Of a stretch of DNA of 64,000 nucleotides, positions 50,626-59,279 are shown piece after piece. The stretch is from an uncultured Spirochaetaceae bacterium (GTDB lineage Bacteria; Spirochaetota; Spirochaetia; Sphaerochaetales; Sphaerochaetaceae). The notes under the pieces are model-generated. The model did not search any database, was not told where the DNA came from, and saw nothing but the letters and a program-made list of their open reading frames with translations. How positions within the stretch are numbered: position 1 is the first letter of the stretch; each line of letters starts with the position of its first letter. The translations under genes were made by a program, and so were the position numbers. The stretch lies in the NCBI GenBank assembly GCA_944392965.1, contig CALXYM010000002.1, positions 302,270 through 366,269 on the forward strand, given 5' to 3'.

Positions 50626-51753
50626 ATGAGGCCAGCCTTTCTATACGTGAACGCAGGTAAGGGACACTACATACCGGCGAAAGCATTATATGACACATAT
50701 CTCGACGGATACGGCGATGATGCGATACTTGCAAACCTGTTTGACATAATTTCCTCCTCATACATGCAGCGTATAATCCAGGATAGCTGGCGGCACTCCT
50801 TAAGGCATACTGCGGGGGAGGCCTACACCTACCCGATGCTTGACAATCCTGTAAACCGTTTTCTGCTCAGACACATAATCAACAACAGCAAGCATGTAAG
50901 AGCTCTGAAGGCATGGATAGAGAGGGAAAAACCGGATTTTATCCTTTCCACGAACTTCATTGGCGGACTTATCCTTCCAAACGCGATAGAACGTTTAGGC
51001 TACAGGATTCCCGTATTCCAATATGCGGCTGATTGCGTTGCTACCCCGAGAGCAGGAGTAAACAACAAGCTGACATACATGTATCTGGCAACAGAGATGG
51101 GAATCAGAAATGCCATACGTTCGGGAATGAAGGAAGATAAAGTGAAACTCTGCCCCTTTCCACTGCAATACAAGATTGAGAACTCCAGACGCCTGACAAG
51201 AAAGGAGGCCCGTGAGAAACTGAGGCTGGATGACATCTTCACGATAGCATTCTCCCTCGGAGGGGAGGGCATATGCAGACTGAATGTGATAAAAGAGATT
51301 GATGAAAGAGGTCTGGATATTCAGTTCATACTGCTTGGATCCATGCAGGAAAGTACGAAGGAGGATCTCGACAGGATATTAAAAGACATCCATCATGTGA
51401 GGATCATCAGCCCGGGCTTCGTGGACAATGTCAACGAATACATCGAGGCATCGGACATGACGATGGGCAAAGCGGGGGCAAACAGTGTCATGGAATCAAT
51501 ATATCTCAAAAGATTCACACTAGTCTCCGATCAGCTCTACCCATTCGAAGGATCGAAAACTCTGCTTGAAGATCTGGGCATAGGAATGGTGGAAAACGAT
51601 ATCAGGAGACAGGCAGATATAATCGAGAATTTCTATCAGCACCCAGATGAGATCAAAAGTGAGAATTTCGAGAAAACAGGGATAACATTCTCATCCCGCA
51701 ATTTCATTGAAATGCTTCTCAGCGATTATGATAAAGCTAAAAACTGTCTTTAA
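50626..51753 (+). CDS. Glycolipid glycosyltransferase (MGDG synthase/diglucosyl-DAG synthase-like), copy 1
   Basis: 375 residues from ATG 50626; the ATG at 50617 is too close to AAGGAG. The N-terminal acceptor domain begins FLYVNAGKGHYIPAKALYDTY, the counterpart of the GGGHxxAAxAL loop of MGDG-type synthases. The GT-B C-terminal half has GFVDNVNEYIEASDMTMGKAGANSVMESIYLKRF, where a nucleotide-sugar is bound. It probably adds sugar to diacylglycerol at the membrane face. A close paralogue follows 26 bp later. Confidence 0.83.
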   Translation: MRPAFLYVNAGKGHYIPAKALYDTYLDGYGDDAILANLFDIISSSYMQRIIQDSWRHSLRHTAGEAYTYPMLDNPVNRFLLRHIINNSKHVRALKAWIEREKPDFILSTNFIGGLILPNAIERLGYRIPVFQYAADCVATPRAGVNNKLTYMYLATEMGIRNAIRSGMKEDKVKLCPFPLQYKIENSRRLTRKEAREKLRLDDIFTIAFSLGGEGICRLNVIKEIDERGLDIQFILLGSMQESTKEDLDRILKDIHHVRIISPGFVDNVNEYIEASDMTMGKAGANSVMESIYLKRFTLVSDQLYPFEGSKTLLEDLGIGMVENDIRRQADIIENFYQHPDEIKSENFEKTGITFSSRNFIEMLLSDYDKAKNCL

Positions 51754-51779
51754 ATGGAAAACTCTGCTATCATCTTCAT

Positions 51780-52898
51780 ATGAAAGCGGCATTCATCTAC
51801 CTTGACGCAGGCAAGGGGCACTATATACCGGCAAAGGCACTATACGATTCATACACGCTCACTTACAACGAGAATGCTGTCATAGCAAACCTGTTCGACA
51901 TCTACTCTTCCCCTTTTCTAAAGAGGACAATCGAGGACAGTTGGAGGCTAGCACTCAGATATCCCAGAATGCAGAGGCTAATCTATCCCCTCATAGACAA
52001 CCCTCTTGATCGATTCCTGCTTGAAAAGCTTGCAAATACAAAAGGTCATCTGAAAGCTTTTTCAAGCTGGATGGAAAAAGAGAAGCCGGATTTCATCCTC
52101 TCAACCAATTTCATAACAGGACTTCTCCTTGCTCATGCCGTAGACAGACTCGGATATGAGACTCCGGTATTCCAATATGCCGCAGACTGCGTATCGACAC
52201 AGAGGGTCGGAGTGACCAATAAGTTGAGATCCATGTATTTCGTAACGGAAAAAGGAATCAGGACGGGAATCAAACGGGGCATGCTGGAAGAGAAAGTAAA
52301 ACTGTGTCCCTTCCCTTTACAGTATAAAATCGAGAACTCCAAAAGGCTTACGAAAAAGGAGGCAAGGGATAAACTGGAACTGGATGACCTATTCACAATC
52401 GCATTCAGCATGGGAGGAGAAGGAATTAGCAGGCTCACAATCATAAAAGAAGCTGACAGGAAAGGGATGAACATACAGTTCATATTGCTTGGAAAGGTCA
52501 CAGGACGTACGGCACATATTCTTGAGAGGATAAAAAAAGAAGTAAAGAGTGTGAGAATAATCACACCCGGATTCGTCGATAACGTAAATGAATACATTGA
52601 AGCCTCAGACATGACAATGGGAAAAGCAGGAGCCAACAGCGTGATGGAATCGATATTTCTCAAACGTTTCACCCTGATTTCAGATCAGCTCTATCCGTTT
52701 GAAGGAATCAAGAGCATCCTCGAAGAGCATGGCATAGGAAAAGTCGAGAACGATGAGGGAAAACAACTTGAGATAATCTCTGCTTTATATGAACATAAAA
52801 AGATGCCAACGATGGAAAACTTTGAAGGCATCGGCATAACATTCTCCTCGAAAGAGTTCATTAAAATGCTAATCAACGACGCACAATCTTGCAAATGA
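51780..52898 (+). CDS. Glycolipid glycosyltransferase, copy 2 (tandem paralogue)
   Basis: 372 residues, aligned with copy 1 along the whole length. Long blocks are identical, for example GFVDNVNEYIEASDMTM and KAGANSVMESI, and PVFQYAADCV. It opens FIYLDAGKGHYIPAKALYDSY. No ribosome site precedes its ATG. A TATCAT box 6 nt upstream suggests its own near-leaderless start, though coupling to copy 1 is also possible. Two such enzymes in a row often add the first and second sugar of a diglycosyl lipid (inference). Confidence 0.83.
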   Translation: MKAAFIYLDAGKGHYIPAKALYDSYTLTYNENAVIANLFDIYSSPFLKRTIEDSWRLALRYPRMQRLIYPLIDNPLDRFLLEKLANTKGHLKAFSSWMEKEKPDFILSTNFITGLLLAHAVDRLGYETPVFQYAADCVSTQRVGVTNKLRSMYFVTEKGIRTGIKRGMLEEKVKLCPFPLQYKIENSKRLTKKEARDKLELDDLFTIAFSMGGEGISRLTIIKEADRKGMNIQFILLGKVTGRTAHILERIKKEVKSVRIITPGFVDNVNEYIEASDMTMGKAGANSVMESIFLKRFTLISDQLYPFEGIKSILEEHGIGKVENDEGKQLEIISALYEHKKMPTMENFEGIGITFSSKEFIKMLINDAQSCK

Positions 52899-52934
52899 GA
52901 CCATTTTTGTTTATAAAGTCGTGAGGAGAAAACA

Positions 52935-53603
52935 ATGAATAAGGTACCGGAAAACCCTTTAAAAAACCGGAAGGGAGAGGCAAGCCCCCTCTTAGTGATC
53001 TCATCCCTTCTGGTAATGCTTTACATCACATCAAACGTAATGGCCATCAAGATAATCAACATAGGAGGCCTTTCGCTTTTCGACGCAGGAACAATCACAT
53101 TTCCTTTTGCATACATGCTCGGGGATGTCCTTGCCGAGGTCTGGGGATATAAGACGGCAAAAAAGGTGATCTACATGACATTCATATGTAATGTCGCTTT
53201 CATCATTTTCACGACGATCGGAATATTCCTGCCCTATCCCGGCTACATGCAAGAAACGCAGGAGGCATACAGCATGGTATTCACCTACGTACCAAGGATA
53301 GTATTCTCATCTCTTGCCGCATTCCTCTCAGGGGAACTTGTAAATGCGAAGGTACTCGTCAAGATCAAAGAGAAGCAGAAGGGAGAAAAGCACCTTTTTA
53401 TCAGGACGATAGGCTCCTCCCTTGTCGGCTATCTCTTTGATACCGTGCTGTTCGTACTTCTAGCGTTCTACGGTACAGTCCCCGTAAAGGACCTGGTGTC
53501 AATGATCGCAGTCCAATATTTTGCAAAAGCCCTCATCGAGGCTCTCCTGGGAACTCCGCTGGCATACCTCTGCTGCGGATACATAAAGAGGAATTATGAA
53601 TAG
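52935..53603 (+). CDS. yhhQ: Queuosine precursor transporter (YhhQ/COG1738)
   Basis: 222 residues, six helices, with ITSNVMAIKIINIGGLSLFDAGTITFPFAYMLGDVLAEVWGYKTAKKVIY, the signature region of the family. These import queuine, preQ1 or preQ0 for tRNA modification. The stop overlaps the radical SAM gene by 8 bp, so the two are made together. Confidence 0.92.
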   Translation: MNKVPENPLKNRKGEASPLLVISSLLVMLYITSNVMAIKIINIGGLSLFDAGTITFPFAYMLGDVLAEVWGYKTAKKVIYMTFICNVAFIIFTTIGIFLPYPGYMQETQEAYSMVFTYVPRIVFSSLAAFLSGELVNAKVLVKIKEKQKGEKHLFIRTIGSSLVGYLFDTVLFVLLAFYGTVPVKDLVSMIAVQYFAKALIEALLGTPLAYLCCGYIKRNYE

Positions 53604-54279
53604 ATACAGCCTGATAGAAAAAGGAATGAAAAGGGAATTCCTCCTTTTACAGGGGAAGGGATGCAAATGGAGAAAATGCACATTCTGTGATTATCACACG
53701 GATACCTCCTCCGATCCATATGAGATAAACAGGGATGTCCTTTCCCTTGTAAACGGGAAGTATGGCGTACTGGACGTGATCAACTCCGGTTCCTGTTTCG
53801 AACTCGATGAAAGGACCATTGGGGAAATAAAAAGGGTCGTGAAGAAGAAAGACATCCACACCATCTGGTTTGAGACGCACTGGATGTACCGCAAGAGACT
53901 CAAGGAGTTTGCATCACTCTTTGAAGGTGTCACTGTCAAGTTCCGCGTCGGTGTCGAATCCTTTTCCGGAAAACTCAGAAAAGAATGGAACAAGGGAATC
54001 GATGAGGATGTGAGTGCAGAAGAGATTGCCTCGTACTTCGACGGCTGCTGTCTCCTGGTAGGGGTAAAAGGTGAGACGAAAGAAGACATAATAAACGACA
54101 TACACCTTGCTGATAAATATTTTGAATATTTCTCAGTGAATCTTTTTTGCCCTAACACCACTAAAGTTGAAAGGGATGAGGATCTCGCTCTTTTCGTGAG
54201 AACCGAGGTGGTAAGCATGCTGAAAGACAATGAGAAAGCAGAACTTCTTATTGAAAATACCGATTTAGGCGTCGGCTAG
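53596..54279 (+). CDS. Radical SAM protein coupled to queuosine precursor transporter (candidate queuine lyase)
   Basis: 227 residues. The cluster motif is C-K-W-R-K-C-T-F-C, that is C-x4-C-x2-C rather than the common C-x3-C-x2-C. INSGSCFELDERT, IWFETHWMYRKRL, VKFRVGVESFSGKLRKEWNKG and LVGVKGETKEDIINDI follow in the order of short radical SAM barrels. Queuine-salvage radical SAM enzymes (QueL) that turn queuine into preQ1 are known beside YhhQ in other bacteria. Identity with QueL is an inference from neighbourhood, because I cannot align it here. Confidence 0.75.
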   Translation: MNRYSLIEKGMKREFLLLQGKGCKWRKCTFCDYHTDTSSDPYEINRDVLSLVNGKYGVLDVINSGSCFELDERTIGEIKRVVKKKDIHTIWFETHWMYRKRLKEFASLFEGVTVKFRVGVESFSGKLRKEWNKGIDEDVSAEEIASYFDGCCLLVGVKGETKEDIINDIHLADKYFEYFSVNLFCPNTTKVERDEDLALFVRTEVVSMLKDNEKAELLIENTDLGVG

Positions 54280-54283
54280 GAAA

Positions 54284-54313
54284 TTGACAGGACTAATTCT
54301 TAAATGCTAGTCT
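54284..54313 (+). promoter_or_regulatory. Probable promoter of the PpiC/SurA-like gene
   Basis: TTGACA at 54284-54289, 18-bp spacer, TAGTCT at 54308-54313, then a 48-nt leader with an AGCTG/CAGCT stem and the ribosome site AAAGGA before the ATG at 54362. Confidence 0.45.
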
Positions 54314-54361
54314 TAATAAAGCTGTTTTCCAGCTATAAAAAACTATAAAGGACAATTTGAA

Positions 54362-55849
54362 ATGAGTTCAGAGGACAACAAGACAATAACATTCGATAAA
54401 CCCAAGAAGCCGAAGAACAAGAAATCAATCGGCTGGATTATCGGGGTTGTGGTACTAATCCTTATCTCCATCACATTCATCCTTCCAACAACATTCCTCG
54501 CAGGCAACAATGAGATAGTTTTCGGTTCTATCAATGGTGAGAATGTATCATTGACAGACCAGTACTTCCAGACACAGGCATCTATTGCTTCTGCGCAGTA
54601 TGGAGCTGATGCAAATACGCTTCAGGGCTCCTACTCCATCTGGAACCAGGCATTCCTATCTACGATTGCCAACATAAGCCTGAGGAATATGGCAGATGAG
54701 GTGGGGATAAAAACGACTGACAACTATGTGGACAGAGCCATAGTAAACTCCGGTTTCTACAGCAATGGCGACGGAGTGTTCGATGCTACTCTTTACGATA
54801 ACGCATCAAGCTACGAGAAAAACGCTTTCCGTGCATATATTGAAGACAGCGTCCCGGCAAGCCTGGTGGCGACAGACATCTCAAGAGTTCATTCATCAAA
54901 TGCTGAGATTGCACTTGTTCAGGACATCAATTCAAAAGGCAGAAGTTTTGATTACGTGACAATCGATTCATCTCTATACCCGGAAGAGGATATCATCGCA
55001 TATGCGACGGCAAATCCTCAGCCCTTTATGCAGATTTCATTCTCCTCTGTGACTGCAGCGACCGAAGAAGAGGCAAATACCCTCCTCGAATCCCTTAATA
55101 ACGGAACAAAGACAATCGCAGAAGCAGCAGATGAAAGCACCTCCACAAGTGATGGTGCAAGAGAGAACGTGTTCTTCTTCACACTGCAGAACGAGATGAT
55201 GACGGCAGATGATGCAAACACCGTATTCTCCGCAGCTGAAGGCGAGATCGTGGGACCAATCCACACGGTAGGAGGATACACGATCTATCAGGTATCTGCT
55301 GTGCCACACGCTCCTACGGAGGCGACGGAAGAGGATTGTAATGCGGCAAGAAATTATCTCAGCCTCAACGAATCAGAGATGATGAACACGTATCTTGATG
55401 AGAGGGCTGCGGATTTTGCGGCACGCATCGATGCAGGAGAGGATTTCTTTACAATCGCAGAGGAAATGGGCCTGAGTGTGACGACGGTTCCATCAACGAC
55501 ACCGAACCCATCTGGATTCCCACTCTTCTCATCTTTCCAGATGACAGATCCCGGTGCTAACCTTGCGAATGCGACATACATGGACAGCAACTACCTCAGC
55601 ACGCTCTACCAGAGTGAAGAGGGAACGGTTCTTCCTGCCCAGACCCTTACATCAGGGGCAAGGCTCATAACAAGAGTCGGAGCAGAGGCGACAGATAGCA
55701 GTGCCTCAACATACATCTCTACAATGTATGATTATCTGAAGCCACAGATGGCGACGCTTGATCTTCAGTATGCGATCTTCCGTGATCCAACTTTTGAAGA
55801 CAACTTCGCATCCGTATTCTTCACCCAGATGATGGGAAGTACAAACTAA
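54362..55849 (+). CDS. Membrane-anchored SurA/PpiD-like periplasmic folding factor
   Basis: 495 residues. A lysine-rich start is followed by one membrane helix (IGWIIGVVVLILISITFILPTTFL), a SurA_N-like chaperone region, and a parvulin-type segment around residues 200-330 (ISFSSVTAATEEEANTLLESLNNGTKTIAEAADESTS, VGPIHTVGGYTIYQV). Two more such elements may lie in the C-terminal part. It probably helps fold secreted proteins. Parvulin catalytic residues are not all clear, so it may be a chaperone only. Confidence 0.8.
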   Translation: MSSEDNKTITFDKPKKPKNKKSIGWIIGVVVLILISITFILPTTFLAGNNEIVFGSINGENVSLTDQYFQTQASIASAQYGADANTLQGSYSIWNQAFLSTIANISLRNMADEVGIKTTDNYVDRAIVNSGFYSNGDGVFDATLYDNASSYEKNAFRAYIEDSVPASLVATDISRVHSSNAEIALVQDINSKGRSFDYVTIDSSLYPEEDIIAYATANPQPFMQISFSSVTAATEEEANTLLESLNNGTKTIAEAADESTSTSDGARENVFFFTLQNEMMTADDANTVFSAAEGEIVGPIHTVGGYTIYQVSAVPHAPTEATEEDCNAARNYLSLNESEMMNTYLDERAADFAARIDAGEDFFTIAEEMGLSVTTVPSTTPNPSGFPLFSSFQMTDPGANLANATYMDSNYLSTLYQSEEGTVLPAQTLTSGARLITRVGAEATDSSASTYISTMYDYLKPQMATLDLQYAIFRDPTFEDNFASVFFTQMMGSTN

Positions 55850-55872
55850 ATCAAGACTTAAGCAATACATCC

Positions 55873-55908
55873 GAAGGGAGGTCTGAAAAGCCTCCCTTCT
55901 TTCTTTTC
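55873..55908 (+). terminator. Intrinsic terminator of the folding-factor gene
   Basis: GAAGGGAGG (55873-55881) pairs with CCTCCCTTC (55891-55899), followed by TTTCTTTT. Confidence 0.85.
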
Positions 55909-55926
55909 CCTACCCCATTTCTCGTT

Positions 55927-55932
55927 TATAAT
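55927..55932 (+). promoter_or_regulatory. -10 box directly before the DUF2804 gene
   Basis: TATAAT ends 8 nt before the ATG at 55941. There is no ribosome site, and the expected transcript would start at or next to the ATG. The -35 region (TTTTCC) is poor. Confidence 0.45.
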
Positions 55933-55940
55933 ACCTTACT

Positions 55941-56972
55941 ATGGAGAAAGAGATTAAAGAGAGAATCAAGCTTCTTGATGCAGATGGGCACATCCCCTGT
56001 GAGGGCTGGGCCCGCCATCCATACTGGGAATACCGGAGAAAAGACATTCATTATAGCCCATATAGGATAAAGGAATGGGATTACTACCAGATAATAAGTC
56101 ATAAGGATCGATACGTGATAAACCTCACCTTCTCCGATCTGGGCCTTTTTTCTCTGATTTCAGTGTCCTATATAGATTTTGACAGGAAAGGACATGCAGC
56201 AGAATCCGCATTGAAGTTCCTCACGAAAAACAGGATGGGGCTCAGCGAGAATCCCGAAGATGATTATTCCGTAACTTATGCGAATGAGAAGATAACCCTC
56301 TCGATAATAAAGAAAGGATCTAAACGCCAGATAATAGCGAATGTCCCCAGTCTGCTCCTTCCCGACGGGAAGAAGGGCCTGCTGCTTGATGCTGTTATCC
56401 ACGATGAGAAGGCAGAGAGCATGAACATTGCAACCAGCTGGAAAGAGGACAGGACGAGATTCTATTACAATGAGAAAAGAGGCCCCATGAGAGTAAGCGG
56501 AAAGGTGATCAGAGACATGGATTCAAGTTCCCTCGACAGCTCTCTTGCCCTTCTTGACTGGGGCCGCGGAGTATGGCTGAGATCCTCCACATGGCTATGG
56601 AGTGCGATAACAGGATACGATGGAGGAAATTCCTTCATGATAAACCTTGGCTATGGGTTTACGGACAGGACCCCTGCTAGTGAGAACTGCATCATATATG
56701 ACGGGACGGTTAATAAACTGGAAGAGGTAGAGATAATCATACCAAAGCTCTTGGATAAGGATAAATGGATTCTGAAAGACAAGAAGGGCATTCTCTATCT
56801 TGAGATGACGCCATTCGTGAACAGAAGGGACTACCAGGACTACAAAATCATCGTAAGCAAACAGGATCAGGTCTTTGGCCTTTTCTCCGGATACTTCACC
56901 CTTTCAAATGGCAGGAAAGTAGAAATCAAGGACACGATGGGATTTGCAGAACGTGTCTACAACAAGTGGTAA
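55941..56972 (+). CDS. DUF2804 family protein
   Basis: 343 residues recognised by WARHPYWEYRRKDI near the N-terminus, then LDWGRGVWLRSSTWLWSAITGY and NLGYGFTDRTPASENCIIYDG. This is the all-beta DUF2804 pattern. No signal peptide. The function is unknown; members resemble carotenoid-cyclase or hydroxyneurosporene-synthase-like beta barrels only loosely. It stands alone between two terminators or gaps. Confidence 0.85.
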   Translation: MEKEIKERIKLLDADGHIPCEGWARHPYWEYRRKDIHYSPYRIKEWDYYQIISHKDRYVINLTFSDLGLFSLISVSYIDFDRKGHAAESALKFLTKNRMGLSENPEDDYSVTYANEKITLSIIKKGSKRQIIANVPSLLLPDGKKGLLLDAVIHDEKAESMNIATSWKEDRTRFYYNEKRGPMRVSGKVIRDMDSSSLDSSLALLDWGRGVWLRSSTWLWSAITGYDGGNSFMINLGYGFTDRTPASENCIIYDGTVNKLEEVEIIIPKLLDKDKWILKDKKGILYLEMTPFVNRRDYQDYKIIVSKQDQVFGLFSGYFTLSNGRKVEIKDTMGFAERVYNKW

Positions 56973-57026
56973 CTTCCCTATTGTAAAAAAAGAAGTAAAA
57001 ACATAAATTTCGTTCAGGAGGTGAAG

Positions 57027-57581
57027 ATGATTACCAGAGATCAAGCGGAAAAGCTGTTTAAGAAATATAATAAGAGTGAGAGCCTATATCATCATGCGCT
57101 TTCAGTGGAGGCCGTGATGAGAGAATATGCGAAAAAGCTTGGAGAGGATGAAGATTACTGGGGAATAGTGGGTTTCCTACATGACATTGACTGGGAGATG
57201 TTCCCAGAAGAGCACTGTAAAAAAGCTCCGGAACTTTTGAAGGAGATAGATACCCCGGATGACATGATCCATGCAATCTGTTCGCACGGTTATGGCCTTG
57301 TGACGGATGTGAAACCCGAACGAGAGATGGAGAAGATACTCTATACTGTCGATGAACTTACAGGACTTGTAAATGCTACAGCATTGATGCGCCCCACGAA
57401 GATAGAGGGGATGGAAGTAAAGAGCGTCAAGAAGAAGTGGAAGGATAAAAGGTTCGCCGCAGGTGTAAACCGTGAAGTGATTGAAAAAGGTGCAGAAATG
57501 GCAGGACTGGACATCTCAGACCTTATTGCGACTACGATAACGGCAATGACAAAGATAGCCCCTGAGATAGGTTTGGCATAA
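57027..57581 (+). CDS. HD-domain hydrolase
   Basis: 184 residues from ATG 57027, with AGGAGG 5 nt upstream; the GTG at 57021 is inside that site. Metal-binding His/Asp are in SLYHHALSVEAVM and VGFLHDIDWEMFPEEH, with IHAICSHGYG following. This is the HDIG-type phosphohydrolase fold acting on nucleotides or similar. The natural substrate is unknown. Confidence 0.87.
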   Translation: MITRDQAEKLFKKYNKSESLYHHALSVEAVMREYAKKLGEDEDYWGIVGFLHDIDWEMFPEEHCKKAPELLKEIDTPDDMIHAICSHGYGLVTDVKPEREMEKILYTVDELTGLVNATALMRPTKIEGMEVKSVKKKWKDKRFAAGVNREVIEKGAEMAGLDISDLIATTITAMTKIAPEIGLA

Positions 57582-57638
57582 CACTATTTTCATAATTTCT
57601 TATACTGAAAGAGAAAGTGAATAATAAAAACAACGAAG

Positions 57639-57689
57639 TTTGTATATAAACCATTATTTTTGTATACAAACTTCAAATTTGTATAAAAT
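57639..57689. promoter_or_regulatory. Three GntR/FadR-type operator boxes in front of the uronate operon
   Basis: TTTGTATATAAA (57639-57650), the perfect palindrome TTTGTATACAAA (57659-57670) and TTTGTATAAAAT (57678-57689) are spaced 20 and 19 bp apart, about two helical turns. The middle box fits the T-x-GTA-TAC-x-A core typical of FadR-subfamily GntR regulators. All boxes lie upstream of the -35 hexamer, so activation or looping is as possible as simple repression. Confidence 0.7.
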
Positions 57690-57694
57690 TTTTC

Positions 57695-57723
57695 TTTACA
57701 ACTCATCTTTTTAAGGTTATGCT
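57695..57723 (+). promoter_or_regulatory. Promoter of the uronate operon, apparently leaderless
   Basis: TTTACA at 57695-57700, 17-bp spacer, TATGCT at 57718-57723 and only 6 nt to the ATG at 57730. No ribosome site is present. Confidence 0.6.
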
Positions 57724-57729
57724 ATAACC

Positions 57730-58416
57730 ATGGCAGGACAAAGAGATACGGCACAGTACATCTTTGATACGTTGAAGGAGGAGATCCTCTCTTTAGAGCT
57801 CAAACCAGCAGACGAGCTTTCTGAAGCGGAACTCTGCAAGAGATTTGATGCATCCAGAACTCCCGTAAGGACTGCGATACAGCGCCTGTCGGATATTGAT
57901 CTGGTGGAAATCGCACCCTATCAGTATACGAGAGTCAGCCTCATAGACTTCTCCGCGGCCAGGCAGATGATCTTCATGCGGATCGTCATGGAGAGCAGGA
58001 TCCTCTCCGATTTCATCGACAGGGCAAATGATTTCCTGATTGAGGATCTGGAACATATAATCAGAAAACAGGACATACTTTTAAAAGGTAAATTCATCGC
58101 AGAGGATTTCTATAAGCTGGATACGGAGTTCCATTCCCTCTTCTTCCGTCAGATGGATGTGCTTGAGATATGGAAACTTCTTCAGGAGAGCGTACACTAT
58201 ACAAGACTCAGGATGCTCGACATCGTGGAAGTCAGGGATTTTCTTTCAATCGTGGAGGAACACAAGAAGATATTATCCATGGTGAGGGAAAAGGATAAGA
58301 GGGATATATCCAGCCTTCTTGAAACGCATTTGAACGGAGGTCTTGTGCGGATCAGGGAAAGAAGTGGTGGAAAATACGAGAAATACTTTAAAAACTACAA
58401 GATAGGAGAAATATAG
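57730..58416 (+). CDS. GntR-family (FCD/FadR subfamily) regulator of uronate use
   Basis: 228 residues. Winged helix LSEAELCKRFDASRTPVRTAIQRLSDIDLVEIAPYQYTRVS, followed by an all-helical FCD domain with metal-ligand candidates (Asp in KLDTEFHSLFF, His in VEEHKKILSMV, His in LLETHLNGG). First gene of the operon with kduI and kduD, 2 bp before kduI. Inducer is probably a uronate or its keto-derivative, as in UxuR/ExuR-like regulators. Confidence 0.9.
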   Translation: MAGQRDTAQYIFDTLKEEILSLELKPADELSEAELCKRFDASRTPVRTAIQRLSDIDLVEIAPYQYTRVSLIDFSAARQMIFMRIVMESRILSDFIDRANDFLIEDLEHIIRKQDILLKGKFIAEDFYKLDTEFHSLFFRQMDVLEIWKLLQESVHYTRLRMLDIVEVRDFLSIVEEHKKILSMVREKDKRDISSLLETHLNGGLVRIRERSGGKYEKYFKNYKIGEI

Positions 58417-58418
58417 TT

Positions 58419-59261
58419 ATGGACATTCGCTATTCAACAGGTAAGGAGCCATTCAAAAGGATGACGACTGAGGAACTCAGGGATGAATTCCTCGTAACGG
58501 GAATCTTCAAGGCAGATGATGTTTCCTGCGTATACTCACATATCGACAGAATCGTAGTGATGGGCTGTATGCCGGTCAAAGAGGAAGTCAGTGCGGACAA
58601 GGGCATCGATACATGGAAGAACTTCGGAGCACACTATCTTCTTGAGAGAAGGGAGATGGGAGTCATCAACATCGGAGAAGAAGGAGCGGTGAAGGTCGAC
58701 GGTACAGAGTACAAGATGAACCATTTCGACTGCATATACATCCCGATGGGGACAAAGGAAGTAACATTCAAGAGCGCGAATGGAGACAAGCCAGCTAAGT
58801 TCTATATCGTGACAGTTCCTGCACACAGGCCGTTCCCAGTAAAACAGATTACACTTGAGAACGCCATTCATAAGCATCTTGGAGCTCAGGCAACAAGTAA
58901 CGAGAGAACAATCAACCAGTACATCCATCCAGACGTACTTGAGACATGTCAGCTCTCAATGGGACTTACACACCTTGAAGAGGGATCGGTATGGAACACG
59001 ATGCCGGTACATACACATGAGAGAAGAATGGAAGTCTACTTCTACTTCGATATGCCGAATGACAACGTGGTATTCCACTTCATGGGAGAGCCGGGAGAGA
59101 CGAGGCACATCGTAATGCACAATGATGAGGCTGTGATCAACCCCAGCTGGTCAATCCATGCGGGATGTGGTACCTCAAACTACACCTTCATCTGGGCTAT
59201 GTGCGGAGAAAACAGGGCATACGACGATCAGGACTGGATCGATACGATGGATATCAGATAA
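58419..59261 (+). CDS. kduI: 5-dehydro-4-deoxy-D-glucuronate isomerase
   Basis: 280 residues matching KduI end to end: MDIRYSTGKEPFKRMTTEELRDEFLV, then PVHTHERRMEVYFYFDMP with zinc ligands H-x-H and E, and the last His in PSWSIHAGCGTSNYTFIWAMCGENRAYDDQDW. It isomerises the unsaturated uronate product of pectin or glycosaminoglycan lyases (DKI) to DKII. AGGAG lies before the ATG. Followed by kduD after 18 bp. Confidence 0.95.
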   Translation: MDIRYSTGKEPFKRMTTEELRDEFLVTGIFKADDVSCVYSHIDRIVVMGCMPVKEEVSADKGIDTWKNFGAHYLLERREMGVINIGEEGAVKVDGTEYKMNHFDCIYIPMGTKEVTFKSANGDKPAKFYIVTVPAHRPFPVKQITLENAIHKHLGAQATSNERTINQYIHPDVLETCQLSMGLTHLEEGSVWNTMPVHTHERRMEVYFYFDMPNDNVVFHFMGEPGETRHIVMHNDEAVINPSWSIHAGCGTSNYTFIWAMCGENRAYDDQDWIDTMDIR

Positions 59262-59279
59262 ATCAGGGAGGAAAGAATT

